64,000 bases of DNA, taken from NCBI RefSeq assembly GCF_001286805.1, contig NZ_CXYV01000001.1, positions 218,405-282,404 on the forward strand. The letters are read 5' to 3'. Below the pieces are notes generated by a model that saw only the letters and a program-made list of their open reading frames with translations, was not told the DNA's origin and searched no databases. Below are positions 6,855-16,086 of the stretch, one piece after another. Every line of letters begins with the position of its first letter. Position 1 is the stretch's first letter. Made by a program: the position numbers and the translations under genes. This DNA is from Kallipyga gabonensis. Its GTDB lineage: Bacteria > Bacillota > Clostridia > Tissierellales > Peptoniphilaceae.

Positions 6855-9008
6855 CTAAAGCTTATGTAGCTTATTGATATCTGCCTCGCTTAATGTGGCA
6901 CTCCCGATCATAATCCCATCGCACTGAATACGGTTATTAAACATACATGGACCATTTGTTTGAACGTTTACGCCATAGGATCCAGGGCCTACCTTAAAGT
7001 ATCCTCCATTCGCTTCGACATATAGCCCTCCGGCCTGAAAAGCCATATGTTGACCACTTATTGGTTCTGCTGTGATTCTTCCATCAACTAAAAAAGTATT
7101 CTTGTATGACCCACTGTCATAGATAAATCGAAAGCGATTTGAACCCGTATCGAAGTTTGTCCCGGACCCGCTCAAGTAGGCCGATCCACTTTCCGGCAGA
7201 CTGCAGGATCCATTATCAACCCCACGGCCTAATACACCTCGATTAATGTTATTCGCATTAAGATTATCAACATCGATATATTGGGCATTTATTCTGCCAA
7301 AGAGAGCAGCCCCAGAAACTTTGAAATCTCCTCGCACTTCCGTTGATCCGGTTAGCGTGATTCTATCTCCGGAGATGGAGATCCCCTCTCTGCTTGCATT
7401 GATTGTGGAGATGATATTTCTGCTATCGGCTTTCTTGCTGACTTCATTTTTTAATTCATCAACAACCTTGACCCGAAAACCGTCATTTCTATCATAGCTA
7501 AGAGCCCCACCGCCAATGGAGATCGACCCCGTTTTCATATCCCAGTAATTATCGCCATTGACATCCGATAATATCCCGGCTTTGATGAAATCGGCGAGCA
7601 AGGTTCCGGACCGTATCAAGTCGGCAGTAAACCCCTCCCCTGTACCAAAGGTCCGGAATATCCACTGACCGTCCGAAGTTTTTTGATCAGAAATAGCGAG
7701 ACGGCCTGCCCCCATATAGATCACTCTTCCCGGATTCTCATCGATCGGCTTATCAAAGGAGTAATATCCGGCGGGTAGCCCAAAGGGGTTCCCGGCTTTT
7801 AATTCGTAGTTATAGCCGTCTGAATTATATAAGTTTGTTTGAAGCTGACTCATTATGGTATTGATGTGAGAGACAGTCTCCTCATGGCTAGCAGCTTCAG
7901 CCTCTTGATCGATGACCATTTTCTCTGCCCGGGACAATAGCAGCTTATCACCAAAGTAAATCTCACTTCTTTTCCCGTACAAGAAGCTTCTGCGTAACTC
8001 AAAGATTCGGGTTTGATACCGGATTCCAATATCATCACGAATTACCCAAACTTTCTCCCCAAGATTGCGTTTTTCGTTTTCACAAACCTGGGCTTTTAGT
8101 TCGAGTTTCGGTCTTGAAACTCTTAAGAGTGCCTCATAGGTCGCTGAAAGAAGTTCTCTGGGGTCTTCGATATCGGGAAAATTAATTAATCCCAGTCTCG
8201 GTGTGCCATCTGAAAAGCCGAATACTTTTGTGGCTTCAGGAAGTTCGACATAACCCTTCCCTTTTGGCTTATCAACAGGGTCTCCCTGTTGCTTAGACCA
8301 CACGACGTCTTTGAAATTGATTTTCCGGCCGAAGCCTTGTACATCTTTTCCTGATTCATCGAGTATCTCCTCCCCTCTCCCTCGTCCACAAAGGGCAGTG
8401 TAAAGCTGATCCTCACCACTTTCAGCGATAACCGAAACAAGCTTGTCGCCATACTCGTAGCAGGCACCATTGTCCTCAGCGAATTGTGGAGCAAGATCGA
8501 TCTCCTGATGAACAATCTTTTTACCAGCGAAACTCATCCGCAACCGGTATTCACAGTTCCAGGCTTTAATGACCTTATTAAAGGCTTCAAGTTTATTGAG
8601 GTAGTAAATATTTGTCGTCCCGGTATTTAAGACAGAATTTTTTCCAATTTCCCACCCGGTCCCCTCGAGGATTTTTCCAAGTGGAACAACAATCGGCTTA
8701 TCTTTCGGACGTATGTCTTCGATATATCCACGCTTCGATAAGTCGTCATAAAACTTATGAATCCCGTTGAGCCGTATCAATCGGCCCGATTTTTTTCGCC
8801 CTTGAACTTTATACATCCAGAATAAGTCCGGCTCATCAATGTCTGCCATACCAAAGTATGCGCACTCATCAAGCTCCGGTTGGTATTTTACTTCGATAGA
8901 ATGGGTGATGAGGCTTCCCATCGTTTGCCAAGATTCTGTTGTTTCGTTTTCGGAAAGAATGCCATTTGCTAGCACATGCTCTTTATTATCGAAAAGATAA
9001 ACTTCCAT
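6855..9008 (-). CDS. Phage minor structural protein / tail spike (Tal-like)
   Basis: The product has 717 residues. The first 380 or so fit the N-terminal region of phage minor structural proteins that form the tail-tip hub (MEVYLFDNKEHVL...; KLEAFNKVIKAWNCEYRL; LLSRAEKMVIDQEAEAASHEETVSHI). The remainder is a beta-helical, glycine-rich spike (ADFIKAGILSDVNGDNYWDMKTGSISIGGG; DFKVSGAALFGRINAQYIDVDNLN). The start overlaps the Dit stop. It closes the tail tube and initiates host penetration. No peptidase motif could be confirmed. Confidence 0.85.
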   Translation of the reverse strand: MEVYLFDNKEHVLANGILSENETTESWQTMGSLITHSIEVKYQPELDECAYFGMADIDEPDLFWMYKVQGRKKSGRLIRLNGIHKFYDDLSKRGYIEDIRPKDKPIVVPLGKILEGTGWEIGKNSVLNTGTTNIYYLNKLEAFNKVIKAWNCEYRLRMSFAGKKIVHQEIDLAPQFAEDNGACYEYGDKLVSVIAESGEDQLYTALCGRGRGEEILDESGKDVQGFGRKINFKDVVWSKQQGDPVDKPKGKGYVELPEATKVFGFSDGTPRLGLINFPDIEDPRELLSATYEALLRVSRPKLELKAQVCENEKRNLGEKVWVIRDDIGIRYQTRIFELRRSFLYGKRSEIYFGDKLLLSRAEKMVIDQEAEAASHEETVSHINTIMSQLQTNLYNSDGYNYELKAGNPFGLPAGYYSFDKPIDENPGRVIYMGAGRLAISDQKTSDGQWIFRTFGTGEGFTADLIRSGTLLADFIKAGILSDVNGDNYWDMKTGSISIGGGALSYDRNDGFRVKVVDELKNEVSKKADSRNIISTINASREGISISGDRITLTGSTEVRGDFKVSGAALFGRINAQYIDVDNLNANNINRGVLGRGVDNGSCSLPESGSAYLSGSGTNFDTGSNRFRFIYDSGSYKNTFLVDGRITAEPISGQHMAFQAGGLYVEANGGYFKVGPGSYGVNVQTNGPCMFNNRIQCDGIMIGSATLSEADINKLHKL

Positions 9009-9778
9009 TAAAGCATCCTTTCCCGATAAATGATTTCTAATGTACCGCTGGAGATCGTGACAATATCGTTCGTATGGAGATCGAACCCACTTAGGGTTGT
9101 GACAGCGAAGTCAACCATGTCCGCTGCGTTTACATTGTTTTTCGTGATTTTTGTTCCTTCGATTTCGATATGATCGCCTGCTTTCATGGGGCCAAGGAGT
9201 GCAATTCTTTTTCCGGTATTTAAGTTATTTATGGTAAATTCTGAACCGTCTTCAGGGAATACCACCAATTTATCCGGCTTAATGGGCGTTCTAAGCGTGG
9301 GGATTCGAATCTTTCCAGCAGGACCAAGTGTAATGCTCGGCCCGTATTTATAGGGTGACGGGCATAAAAAGGAAAGACTTCCCTCAACAGAAAGCCGACC
9401 TGGGGCGGGCAGGCTAAATTCCTTCAATATTCCTTGAAAAGCCCAGCCCGGCTCATCAGAAAATTCGATACTTGCAGGCGTTCGGTACTGAGAAAAAACT
9501 TGTGCTAATTCATTAAACGCTTGACGGTATAACTCCGCTGTCTTAGCACGCAAAAGATAATGAACAGTGATCCTCCTGGATGGGAGGCGGTAGTCCAAAA
9601 ATAAACCACCATCCCTTCCATCGATATCATCGTTTATGAATAAATTCGCTGAGTAACCATCTCTCCCTTCCACTCCGGTGGTAATAACCTCTGCTGCAGA
9701 AGTGAACTGAGAAAGCTTTCTACCGTCAAAGATGAGTTCTTCAGCCTTTCCTTTTTGAATATCTTTTGTAAAAAGCAT
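9008..9778 (-). CDS. Distal tail protein (Dit)
   Basis: The 256-residue product matches the siphovirus Dit/tail-component family in order and content: an N-terminal beta-barrel (KLSQFTSAAEVITTGVEGRDGYSANLFIND), the loop IDGRDGGLFLDYRLPSRRITVHYLL, and a C-terminal galectin-like domain (FLCPSPYKYG; LNTGKRIALLGPMKAGDHIEIEG). It forms the hexameric ring joining the tail tube to the baseplate. It follows the tape measure gene by 9 bases. Confidence 0.88.
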   Translation of the reverse strand: MLFTKDIQKGKAEELIFDGRKLSQFTSAAEVITTGVEGRDGYSANLFINDDIDGRDGGLFLDYRLPSRRITVHYLLRAKTAELYRQAFNELAQVFSQYRTPASIEFSDEPGWAFQGILKEFSLPAPGRLSVEGSLSFLCPSPYKYGPSITLGPAGKIRIPTLRTPIKPDKLVVFPEDGSEFTINNLNTGKRIALLGPMKAGDHIEIEGTKITKNNVNAADMVDFAVTTLSGFDLHTNDIVTISSGTLEIIYRERML

Positions 9779-9787
9779 GGCAACTCC

Positions 9788-12700
9788 TTAAATTCCCTGA
9801 CCAAGGTAGCGAACATGGGCTTCTGTCCGTCCATCCTGAGCTTCCGTAATATCGTCAACCAAAATTTCCCAAGCATGAGTGCCCATCTGTGCAATGAGCT
9901 GAAAGGGACGAGGCGCATCTCGATGCTCCATTGATCTGGAATTGAACTGTTGGTATTCCGATAAACCGGAATTAAACATTTGAGCAACATTTACTGTCGG
10001 GACATCCGCACCGGAAACCGTATCGGCCACAGTAGACATGGCTTTTTCCACCGATTTCGCATTATTGAGTATGCCCATAGCCATACCTTCCGGCACATAT
10101 CGGCCAACCTGCTTTTCCATTACTGCTGAAGGACTATGGATCTGAAGTCTCCTTCGAGCGGCGGTAATAGCCGATGCCGCTACGCTAACGGCGGCACGAA
10201 TGACCGCTGAACGGCCTGAGTATATTCCCGATGCTAATCCGGATGAGAGATTATAGCCCGCTGATGAGAAGGCACCACGATAGCTATTCGCTGAAGATAC
10301 TGCAGAAGAAAGTCCGGACCGAATCTTCTGGATGATCTGCTGGGATCCCTGAGATGTTTTTTGAACCATCCCCGAAAACCCTTGAGTCACCGCTTGATTC
10401 AGCCCTGCTATTCCTTGGGTAGCCTGCGACTTTATGGCCGTCATCGTCTGAGTGACTGTCGTCCTCATCATGGTAAAGCTTTTTGTCGTGCTTACCCCTA
10501 TCGCATTAAAGCCCTGTTGGAAAGCTTGAGACAAGCCTGAAAGTGCAGATCTTGTTATACTCGACACCTTGCTCATTGCCGACTTAATTTGATTTGCCAC
10601 TGTTGACATCTGGCTAGTCACTTTATCAGCAATTGAAGTAAATCCACTATTGAAAGAAGATGCGAGCTGATCCAAGTTCTTTTTTGCACTAGAAAGAATG
10701 GTTCCCATGTTACTGTCAACATTTTTCTGCATGCTGGACATCACACTTGAAACGTCCTTGTTCATGGATTCAAAAGACCCGGATACCCCGGCATTTATTT
10801 GATCAGAGTTCCCCAGAGCACTTGATTTGGAAGCATCCATTGACTTTGAAACACTCGACTGCACAGATTGCCAAGCGTTATCTGCAGAGCTGTCGACTTG
10901 TCCAAAGGATTGAGAAATACTTTGGGCCATCTCCCCTGCCTGGCCTTGAGCGGTACTAGAAGCAGTCCCCATGCTGGAAATGACCGTCCCCCGCATCTTC
11001 TCCCAGTCTGCCTGTGTCCAGTTACTTAAGTTGTCCCAGTTCAAGTTCACGCTAGACGCCAGCTCGCTTGCCTGTGCTTCTGTCGTAATTCCCATGGACT
11101 GCATGGTTGCAAATACCGAGTTCGCCATGATCTTGGTTTGCTCCGGAACAGTTAATGCGAGCATTTGGAAGTTCAGTGTCATTCCTTGCGCCATCTGGCC
11201 AACCGCTCCACTGGCGGAGGTGGCCATGGTCTGCATCTGTTCTTGAACACTGGTATTCATTGTCTGAGACTGACCAATGACACTGGTGGCCATTTCCGAC
11301 ATTGAAGAAGTTGTGCCTTGAGACATCACGTCTATTGACGTTGTCATCTCGTTTGTTGTCTGTTGGGTTTGGTCTTTGGCACCGGTTAAATCTCCGATAA
11401 AGCCCGATATCCCATCGGTAACGCCTCCGAAGAAGCCACCAACCTTATCGATCGCACCACCGACAACGTTAGTAATTCCTCCAACAACATCACCAATTCC
11501 TTTGCCAAGGTTTCCAAGGGCATCCAACAACCACTTAATAGGCTCGAGAAGAAGATTGATGGCATCCCCTAAAAATTGAAACGCCGGGGTTAGTGCCCCG
11601 CCGACAATTTCCACTATCGGGGAAATGAGATTGACTACGGGCGTTAAGAGATCGATTAGACCGCTGAAAACATCAATAACCGTGGATATAATGCCGCCCA
11701 CAACATCAAAGGCCATAGATAAAACATTACCTGCGATATTCGCTAAAACAGTAAGGGCCGGTGTAATCGCCCCAACAACGGTGTCCCATAAGTTTTTTAG
11801 AGCGGATAAAAAAGGACCAACTGCTTTTCCAAGTCGATCGAGAGCTTGACCAATGACTTCTTTTGCCCGATTAAAGGCTTCCCCAACTTGGTTCATGGCG
11901 TTTGTTACCGTGTCTCGGAAGGTCTCAGAATTGTTCCAAGCCGTCTTGAATACAGCAATAAGTCCCCCGATTACTGCAATGGCAATGCCAACTGGTACGA
12001 CAAAACCGGAGATACTCGTGAGTAATCCGCTAATTCCCCCTGAGGCTAGGCCGGAAGCGCCGGACATTTCCCCTAAACTTGAGATAAATGTACTAAAGGA
12101 TTTCTTCGCTCCAATGAGTTTCCCAATGAGACCGCCCGTAGTTTGAATGAATTTTCCGGTAATAAATACAGCCGGACCTACCGCTGCAGCGATCCCCGCC
12201 CACTTTACAATCTGTTCCTGTTGCTCAGGGGAAAGTTGATTGAATGCATTGACGAGCCCGGTGATTTTTTCCAGAAAATCGGTGAACGCTCCTTTTGCAG
12301 CATCCGTTATGTTGATCTTTGCCGTTTCAACAGCACCGTCAAGCTCTTCTAATGCTCCCGGAAGACCGCTGTTAATTTGATCGGCCATAGTTTGAGCCGC
12401 TCCGGTGGAGTTTTCTAATCCTTCTGTCAGATCAGAGAGTGCACCAGGTGCAGAATTGATGAGTGCGAGCATTCCGGACATCGCATTTTGTCCGAAAATT
12501 GTTGCCACGGCATTCATTTTCTCCTCTTCGGTTAGGCCGGAGAAAGATTTCTTCATTTCGGGTAAGAGTTGTCCAATGGGTTTCATCTTCCCGCTGCTGT
12601 CAAAAGCATTAATGCCAAGCTGATAAAGCATTGTTGCTGCGTCTTTGGAAGGCTTAGCAAGCCTTATCAATGCACCTCTTAAGGACGTGCCTGCCTGGGA

Positions 12701-13396
12701 ACCTTTAATCCCGGAGTTAGACATAATACCAATGGCCGCTGCGGTCTCTTCAAGAGAAAGGCCCATGGAGCTAGCAACAGGACCAGCGTATTTCATAGCT
12801 TCCGCCAGGTCTCTTGTTTCAGAGTTTGTATCCGCGGCTGTTTTTGCATACACGTCCGCTACATGCCCTGTTTCACTAACGTCCAGGTTAAATTGCCGAA
12901 CCGCTGATGCGGCGGCTTCAGCAGCAAGGCCCATATCTTTTCCGGATACTGCGGCAAGATCGATAAGGCCCGGCGCTGCCTTCATAATCTCATTCGTATT
13001 AAAACCGGCACTCGCAAGTTCCTCCTGTGCTTGGGCCACCTCTTTCGCACTAAAAATCGAGCTGGCACCTAAGTCCAAGGCCTGCTTCCGTAAGTTATCA
13101 AAGTCTTTTCCGGTGGCTCCGGCTATGGCACCAACTCGGTTCATTTGGGCATCAAACTCCGCACCCGTTTTGGCCGCACTAGCTCCGACAGCAGCTATTG
13201 GGGCTGTCACACCAAGTGAAAGTGCAGTTCCTACATTAGCGATCCCGGCACCAGCCCCTTTGAACATGGTCGCAACGCCAAGCCCGGACAATTTTGACTC
13301 CGCCTTCATTTCGCCTAGCGAAGTCATCACCTGACCGAAACCGGCTTTGAGATTTGATATGTCCGCAGAAAATATTGCTTTAAGATTAAAATCCAT
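9788..13396 (-). CDS. Tail tape measure protein
   Basis: With 1202 residues it is the longest gene of the prophage. The N-terminal third holds the TP901-type core (GAEFDAQMNRVGAIAG; AQEELASAGFNTNEIMKAAPGLIDLAAVSG; SNSGIKGSQAGTSLRGALIRL). Hydrophobic segments follow at about 450-660, and then a long stretch of S/Q/M-rich helical repeats. It sets tail length and is ejected with the DNA. The position between the chaperone and Dit is canonical. Confidence 0.95.
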   Translation of the reverse strand: MDFNLKAIFSADISNLKAGFGQVMTSLGEMKAESKLSGLGVATMFKGAGAGIANVGTALSLGVTAPIAAVGASAAKTGAEFDAQMNRVGAIAGATGKDFDNLRKQALDLGASSIFSAKEVAQAQEELASAGFNTNEIMKAAPGLIDLAAVSGKDMGLAAEAAASAVRQFNLDVSETGHVADVYAKTAADTNSETRDLAEAMKYAGPVASSMGLSLEETAAAIGIMSNSGIKGSQAGTSLRGALIRLAKPSKDAATMLYQLGINAFDSSGKMKPIGQLLPEMKKSFSGLTEEEKMNAVATIFGQNAMSGMLALINSAPGALSDLTEGLENSTGAAQTMADQINSGLPGALEELDGAVETAKINITDAAKGAFTDFLEKITGLVNAFNQLSPEQQEQIVKWAGIAAAVGPAVFITGKFIQTTGGLIGKLIGAKKSFSTFISSLGEMSGASGLASGGISGLLTSISGFVVPVGIAIAVIGGLIAVFKTAWNNSETFRDTVTNAMNQVGEAFNRAKEVIGQALDRLGKAVGPFLSALKNLWDTVVGAITPALTVLANIAGNVLSMAFDVVGGIISTVIDVFSGLIDLLTPVVNLISPIVEIVGGALTPAFQFLGDAINLLLEPIKWLLDALGNLGKGIGDVVGGITNVVGGAIDKVGGFFGGVTDGISGFIGDLTGAKDQTQQTTNEMTTSIDVMSQGTTSSMSEMATSVIGQSQTMNTSVQEQMQTMATSASGAVGQMAQGMTLNFQMLALTVPEQTKIMANSVFATMQSMGITTEAQASELASSVNLNWDNLSNWTQADWEKMRGTVISSMGTASSTAQGQAGEMAQSISQSFGQVDSSADNAWQSVQSSVSKSMDASKSSALGNSDQINAGVSGSFESMNKDVSSVMSSMQKNVDSNMGTILSSAKKNLDQLASSFNSGFTSIADKVTSQMSTVANQIKSAMSKVSSITRSALSGLSQAFQQGFNAIGVSTTKSFTMMRTTVTQTMTAIKSQATQGIAGLNQAVTQGFSGMVQKTSQGSQQIIQKIRSGLSSAVSSANSYRGAFSSAGYNLSSGLASGIYSGRSAVIRAAVSVAASAITAARRRLQIHSPSAVMEKQVGRYVPEGMAMGILNNAKSVEKAMSTVADTVSGADVPTVNVAQMFNSGLSEYQQFNSRSMEHRDAPRPFQLIAQMGTHAWEILVDDITEAQDGRTEAHVRYLGQGI

Positions 13397-13398
13397 AC

Positions 13399-13698
13399 TT
13401 ATACCTCACGATTGGCCTTGGCTACGAGTTTCAGTCCCGCAGTATCAATAGCACTTATTTTCCTTGCTGTATCCCCTTGGACCTTCTTCATTTCTTTTTC
13501 GTAATTGAAAAAATCGTTAAAAGCCTTGAAAATAGGCTTTCCTTTCTTGTCCGTTCCCTGGGCGATAGAACTCTGCCAAGCGGTATAGCTGGCGATGAAC
13601 ATGTCATCTACCCGATGGAGCTGATAAGCACGGACCAACACTTCTAGATCAGCTAGTGTTGTTTGTTGGATCTCTTCCATGCTCATCGATGGATACAT
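13399..13698 (-). CDS. Tail assembly chaperone, frameshift extension (GT-like)
   Basis: The second part of the tail assembly chaperone. From the first internal ATG it is 99 residues, but the frame is open upstream to the end of the preceding gene and in the -1 frame relative to it. A -1 shift near CAAAAAC (13740-13746) would give KRLITYFDALTEVKRMYPS... without a gap. The longer fusion would bind the tape measure protein during tail assembly, as in lambda G/GT. No good ribosome-binding site precedes the internal ATG, supporting the frameshift route. Confidence 0.8.
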   Translation of the reverse strand: MYPSMSMEEIQQTTLADLEVLVRAYQLHRVDDMFIASYTAWQSSIAQGTDKKGKPIFKAFNDFFNYEKEMKKVQGDTARKISAIDTAGLKLVAKANREV

Positions 13699-13733
13699 TC
13701 GCTTTACTTCAGTAAGTGCATCAAAATAGGTTA

Positions 13734-14102
13734 TTAGGCGTTTTTGCCCGCCTTCTCCACGGATACTCTCACTTTTTTCGCCAGGCTCTTGGTAAGAGGT
13801 TGACTCTCGTAGAGCCTGAGCAAGTCCTGAAAAAGCTGATCCATCTGCCCTTTCTCCGCAAGATCTGCGATGTAAGACTCCAAATCCTCATCGCTCGGTT
13901 TTTGCTTCTCTGTAATCAGTCCTGCTTTTATCGTTTCAAAAATTGCAGCCGGATTTTCATCCATCAAAGCAATGACGGATGAGCGAATGCCTTGCCCAAA
14001 CTCCATGCCATTTAGCTGAACGAAATGAAGCTTATCCAGGTAATGGATGGCTTGGAATCCAAATTTCAGTTCGTACTTCTTGTTTTTGATTGTGATCTCC
14101 AT
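13734..14102 (-). CDS. Tail assembly chaperone (G-like)
   Basis: The product has 122 residues: MEITIKNKKYELKFGFQAIHYLDKL, typical of the small chaperone between the tail tube and tape measure genes. The start is taken at the ATG 14102, because AAAGGAGGAAGTG suits it better than the adjoining GTG. The stop at 13734 is bypassed in a fraction of products by a predicted -1 frameshift into the next reading frame. It keeps the tape measure protein soluble while the tube polymerises. Confidence 0.85.
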   Translation of the reverse strand: MEITIKNKKYELKFGFQAIHYLDKLHFVQLNGMEFGQGIRSSVIALMDENPAAIFETIKAGLITEKQKPSDEDLESYIADLAEKGQMDQLFQDLLRLYESQPLTKSLAKKVRVSVEKAGKNA

Positions 14103-14169
14103 CACTTCCTCCTTTTTTTACTGGCAAAAGACAAGGGAGGGTTTCCCCTCCCCTATCGGTTCATTTCAG

Positions 14170-14667
14170 TTATTGGGCGACCTTCTCTGTTCCTCTGAAC
14201 TGGTATTGGACAGCTTCAGTTTGAGATAAAGTAAGGGCGACCTCTCCCTTCTGGGCTTGCATTTCTGTGGCAAAGGTACCTTCCACTTCCATATTGTCTT
14301 CGGCATTTGCGGTATAACTGAGCTCAGATAAGTATCCACGACGATATTTCGCAGGATATTTTCCAGCCTGTGATTCTCCGTTCATGTCGACTTCCCAAAG
14401 TTCCAGTTCTTCCCCCTCATCAATGGCCGTATTCAGATAATCCAGAACCGGGTCATCCATTGCACAGAGCGAGGTGAAAGGGACTTCCTCTTCCAAGGCT
14501 CCGACATTTCGAATGGTTCCGGTTTTCGTCACTACGCTGTCACTATCTCTAGACTTTTCAACGGAGTGCTCCGTCTGGAACATCATCAATCCTCCGTCTT
14601 TCTCTTTCGCCTCTTTTAAGAGCCGCCATAACAAAACAATCTTTTTTCCTTTTTTTGCTTGTTCCAT
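14170..14667 (-). CDS. Major tail (tube) protein, TP901-1 family
   Basis: The product has 165 residues and matches the TP901-1-type tube proteins: MEQAKKGKKIVLLWRLLKE, TEHSVEKSRDSDSVVTKTGTI, and DMNGESQAGKYPAKYRRGYLSEL with a beta-sandwich pattern. It polymerises into the tail tube around the tape measure protein. It lies between the tail terminator and the chaperone as expected. Confidence 0.9.
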   Translation of the reverse strand: MEQAKKGKKIVLLWRLLKEAKEKDGGLMMFQTEHSVEKSRDSDSVVTKTGTIRNVGALEEEVPFTSLCAMDDPVLDYLNTAIDEGEELELWEVDMNGESQAGKYPAKYRRGYLSELSYTANAEDNMEVEGTFATEMQAQKGEVALTLSQTEAVQYQFRGTEKVAQ

Positions 14668-14676
14668 TTCTACCTC

Positions 14677-15060
14677 CTAGTAGTTCACGGTAAATTCTAA
14701 AATCCCGTGCATGAGTGGCGTTCCAGTAGATGTGTCCCAGACCATCTGCATACGGTAATCAGAGCAGTCAATATGAAAAGACTTTGTCTGAGTAAGCTCC
14801 ATAGCTTCTCTGACAAAGTCTTCCATTGCTGTGCTCATCTCTCCCCTTTGATAGGGATTATTGTTATAAAAATGAACCGTCTGATTGACCCGCCCCATCC
14901 GGCCGGTCTTGACCGCTTTCATCCCCCCATATTCTTCGCCGATGAAGAGGAAGGGATAAGCAGTGTCTTTCCCAGGCAAATGATCGTAGGTTTTCCACCC
15001 ATTTATCCTGGTTCCGATTTTCCTAAACGCTGTAAAGATTTCCTGTTCGGGGGATACCAT
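14677..15060 (-). CDS. Tail terminator / tail completion protein
   Basis: The product has 127 residues: MVSPEQEIFTAFRKIG, ...YPFLFIGEEYGG... and a C-terminal beta-strand LMHGILEFTVNY. This matches the small tail-terminator proteins (DUF3168/gpU-like) encoded directly before the tube protein. It would cap the tail tube at the head-proximal end. The assignment rests on size, fold pattern and gene order. Confidence 0.75.
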   Translation of the reverse strand: MVSPEQEIFTAFRKIGTRINGWKTYDHLPGKDTAYPFLFIGEEYGGMKAVKTGRMGRVNQTVHFYNNNPYQRGEMSTAMEDFVREAMELTQTKSFHIDCSDYRMQMVWDTSTGTPLMHGILEFTVNY

Positions 15061-15069
15061 AGGCCCCTC

Positions 15070-15411
15070 CTACTTCACATACTTCTTCATATCCTTCATA
15101 AAAATCTCTTTTTGTTGTTCATAACTTGGACGAACGTAGGGTTGTGCATCCATAAAGCGGGTCCCGTATTCCACATATCCCGCATAATTCGCCGTTGGTT
15201 CCACAGTCGATGTCATCCCGTTATCTTCAACGGCAAGCAATATTGAACGCTTAAGGTTGCCAGTATCGACGGGGACGATTCGCATTTCCTTCTGCTGGAG
15301 CTCCGCCCCGTTTTTCTTGACGACTTTGACCATTTCAGGAGCAGCAATATGCTGGAGACTTTTAATCGATGACATGGCCTCTGCAATCCCTTTAATCTTG
15401 AAGTGTGCCAT
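15070..15411 (-). CDS. HK97 gp10-like head-tail/tail component
   Basis: The product has 113 residues: KIKGIAEAMSSIKSLQ...VDTGNLKRSILLAVEDN...YAGYVEYGTRFMDAQPYVRPSYEQQKEIF. The VDTGNL...Y..YVE.GT...AQP..RP pattern is the hallmark of the HK97 gp10 family. It takes part in the head-tail joining and tail completion interface. The start shares a base with the upstream stop (15411). Confidence 0.9.
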   Translation of the reverse strand: MAHFKIKGIAEAMSSIKSLQHIAAPEMVKVVKKNGAELQQKEMRIVPVDTGNLKRSILLAVEDNGMTSTVEPTANYAGYVEYGTRFMDAQPYVRPSYEQQKEIFMKDMKKYVK

Positions 15412-15719
15412 TACTGCATCCTCCTCACCTGAAAGATTGTGTCATGCCTTGCCTCTTGTCTTAGCTCCACCTGGTACCTATCGCCTTCATCATCCTCAAT
15501 GTAGTCACAGGCAGTATGGACACTTCCGGGAAGTGCAATCGTCTTCGCGCCGCTTACTACTTTCCCAAAAAGAAGATTCATCATCTCCTCGCCCATATCG
15601 GAGATGAGACAAGCCGTCCATTCTCTCTGCGGTTCCGCATCATCGTAGTTTCCAGTTTCTTCGTTGTATACCGGTCCGAAGGGATTCCTAACAAAACAGA
15701 TTTTCTTATCGTACCTCAT
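15411..15719 (-). CDS. Head-tail adaptor (head closure protein)
   Basis: The product has 102 residues. It is beta-rich with a conserved build (FGPVYNEETGNY...EWTACLISDMGEEMMNLLFG...DYIEDDEGDRYQVELRQEARHDTIFQVRR), typical of the small stopper proteins between the gp6-like connector and gp10. It would close the portal channel after packaging. Its start overlaps the preceding gene by 4 bases. Confidence 0.75.
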   Translation of the reverse strand: MRYDKKICFVRNPFGPVYNEETGNYDDAEPQREWTACLISDMGEEMMNLLFGKVVSGAKTIALPGSVHTACDYIEDDEGDRYQVELRQEARHDTIFQVRRMQ

Positions 15720-16075
15720 AAAAACCGAATCCTCCCTCTCTTCCCACCATCAAGTTCCTGCGCTTCTGCCCATTTCATCAAGTCACCTTCAAAGCCGGCT
15801 AGGTCGTCTCCCGTGTACTCGGCCTTATGCCCGCTAATACTCTCGGACTTCAGCCCCTCAGAACCCACACGATTGAAGCGGCGAACAATCAGCTCAACCA
15901 AAATATACTCTAGCTCTTCAGGCATTCTTTCAACGGGCTTTTCTATTAGTGCTGCTAGCCTTCCAAGTAACCGTGCTTCCATGAGACCGGCTACCGACTG
16001 GAGGAGCTTGACCTGCCCCTCCGTCGGTGTACTGTCTACAAAGATTAGTGCTTGAGCCCTATCTACCGCTTCCAT
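15716..16075 (-). CDS. Phage gp6-like head-tail connector
   Basis: The product has 119 residues and is mainly helical: VKLLQSVAGLMEARLLGRLAALI, LEYILVELIVRRFNRVGSEGLKSESISGHKAEY. This is the signature of the HK97 gp6-like connector family (DNA packaging adaptor ring under the portal). It follows the capsid gene and precedes the head closure gene, as in related phages. Confidence 0.87.
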   Translation of the reverse strand: MEAVDRAQALIFVDSTPTEGQVKLLQSVAGLMEARLLGRLAALIEKPVERMPEELEYILVELIVRRFNRVGSEGLKSESISGHKAEYTGDDLAGFEGDLMKWAEAQELDGGKRGRIRFL

Positions 16076-16086
16076 CTATCGCCTCC

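Noticed and set aside
12645-13334. A 229-codon plus-strand ORF opposite the tape measure gene
   Set aside because: It mirrors the repetitive Ala/Ser codons of the tape measure gene and has no binding site.
15516-16055. A 179-codon plus-strand ORF opposite the head-tail genes
   Set aside because: Antisense to two overlapping connector genes with conserved family signatures; no start signal.
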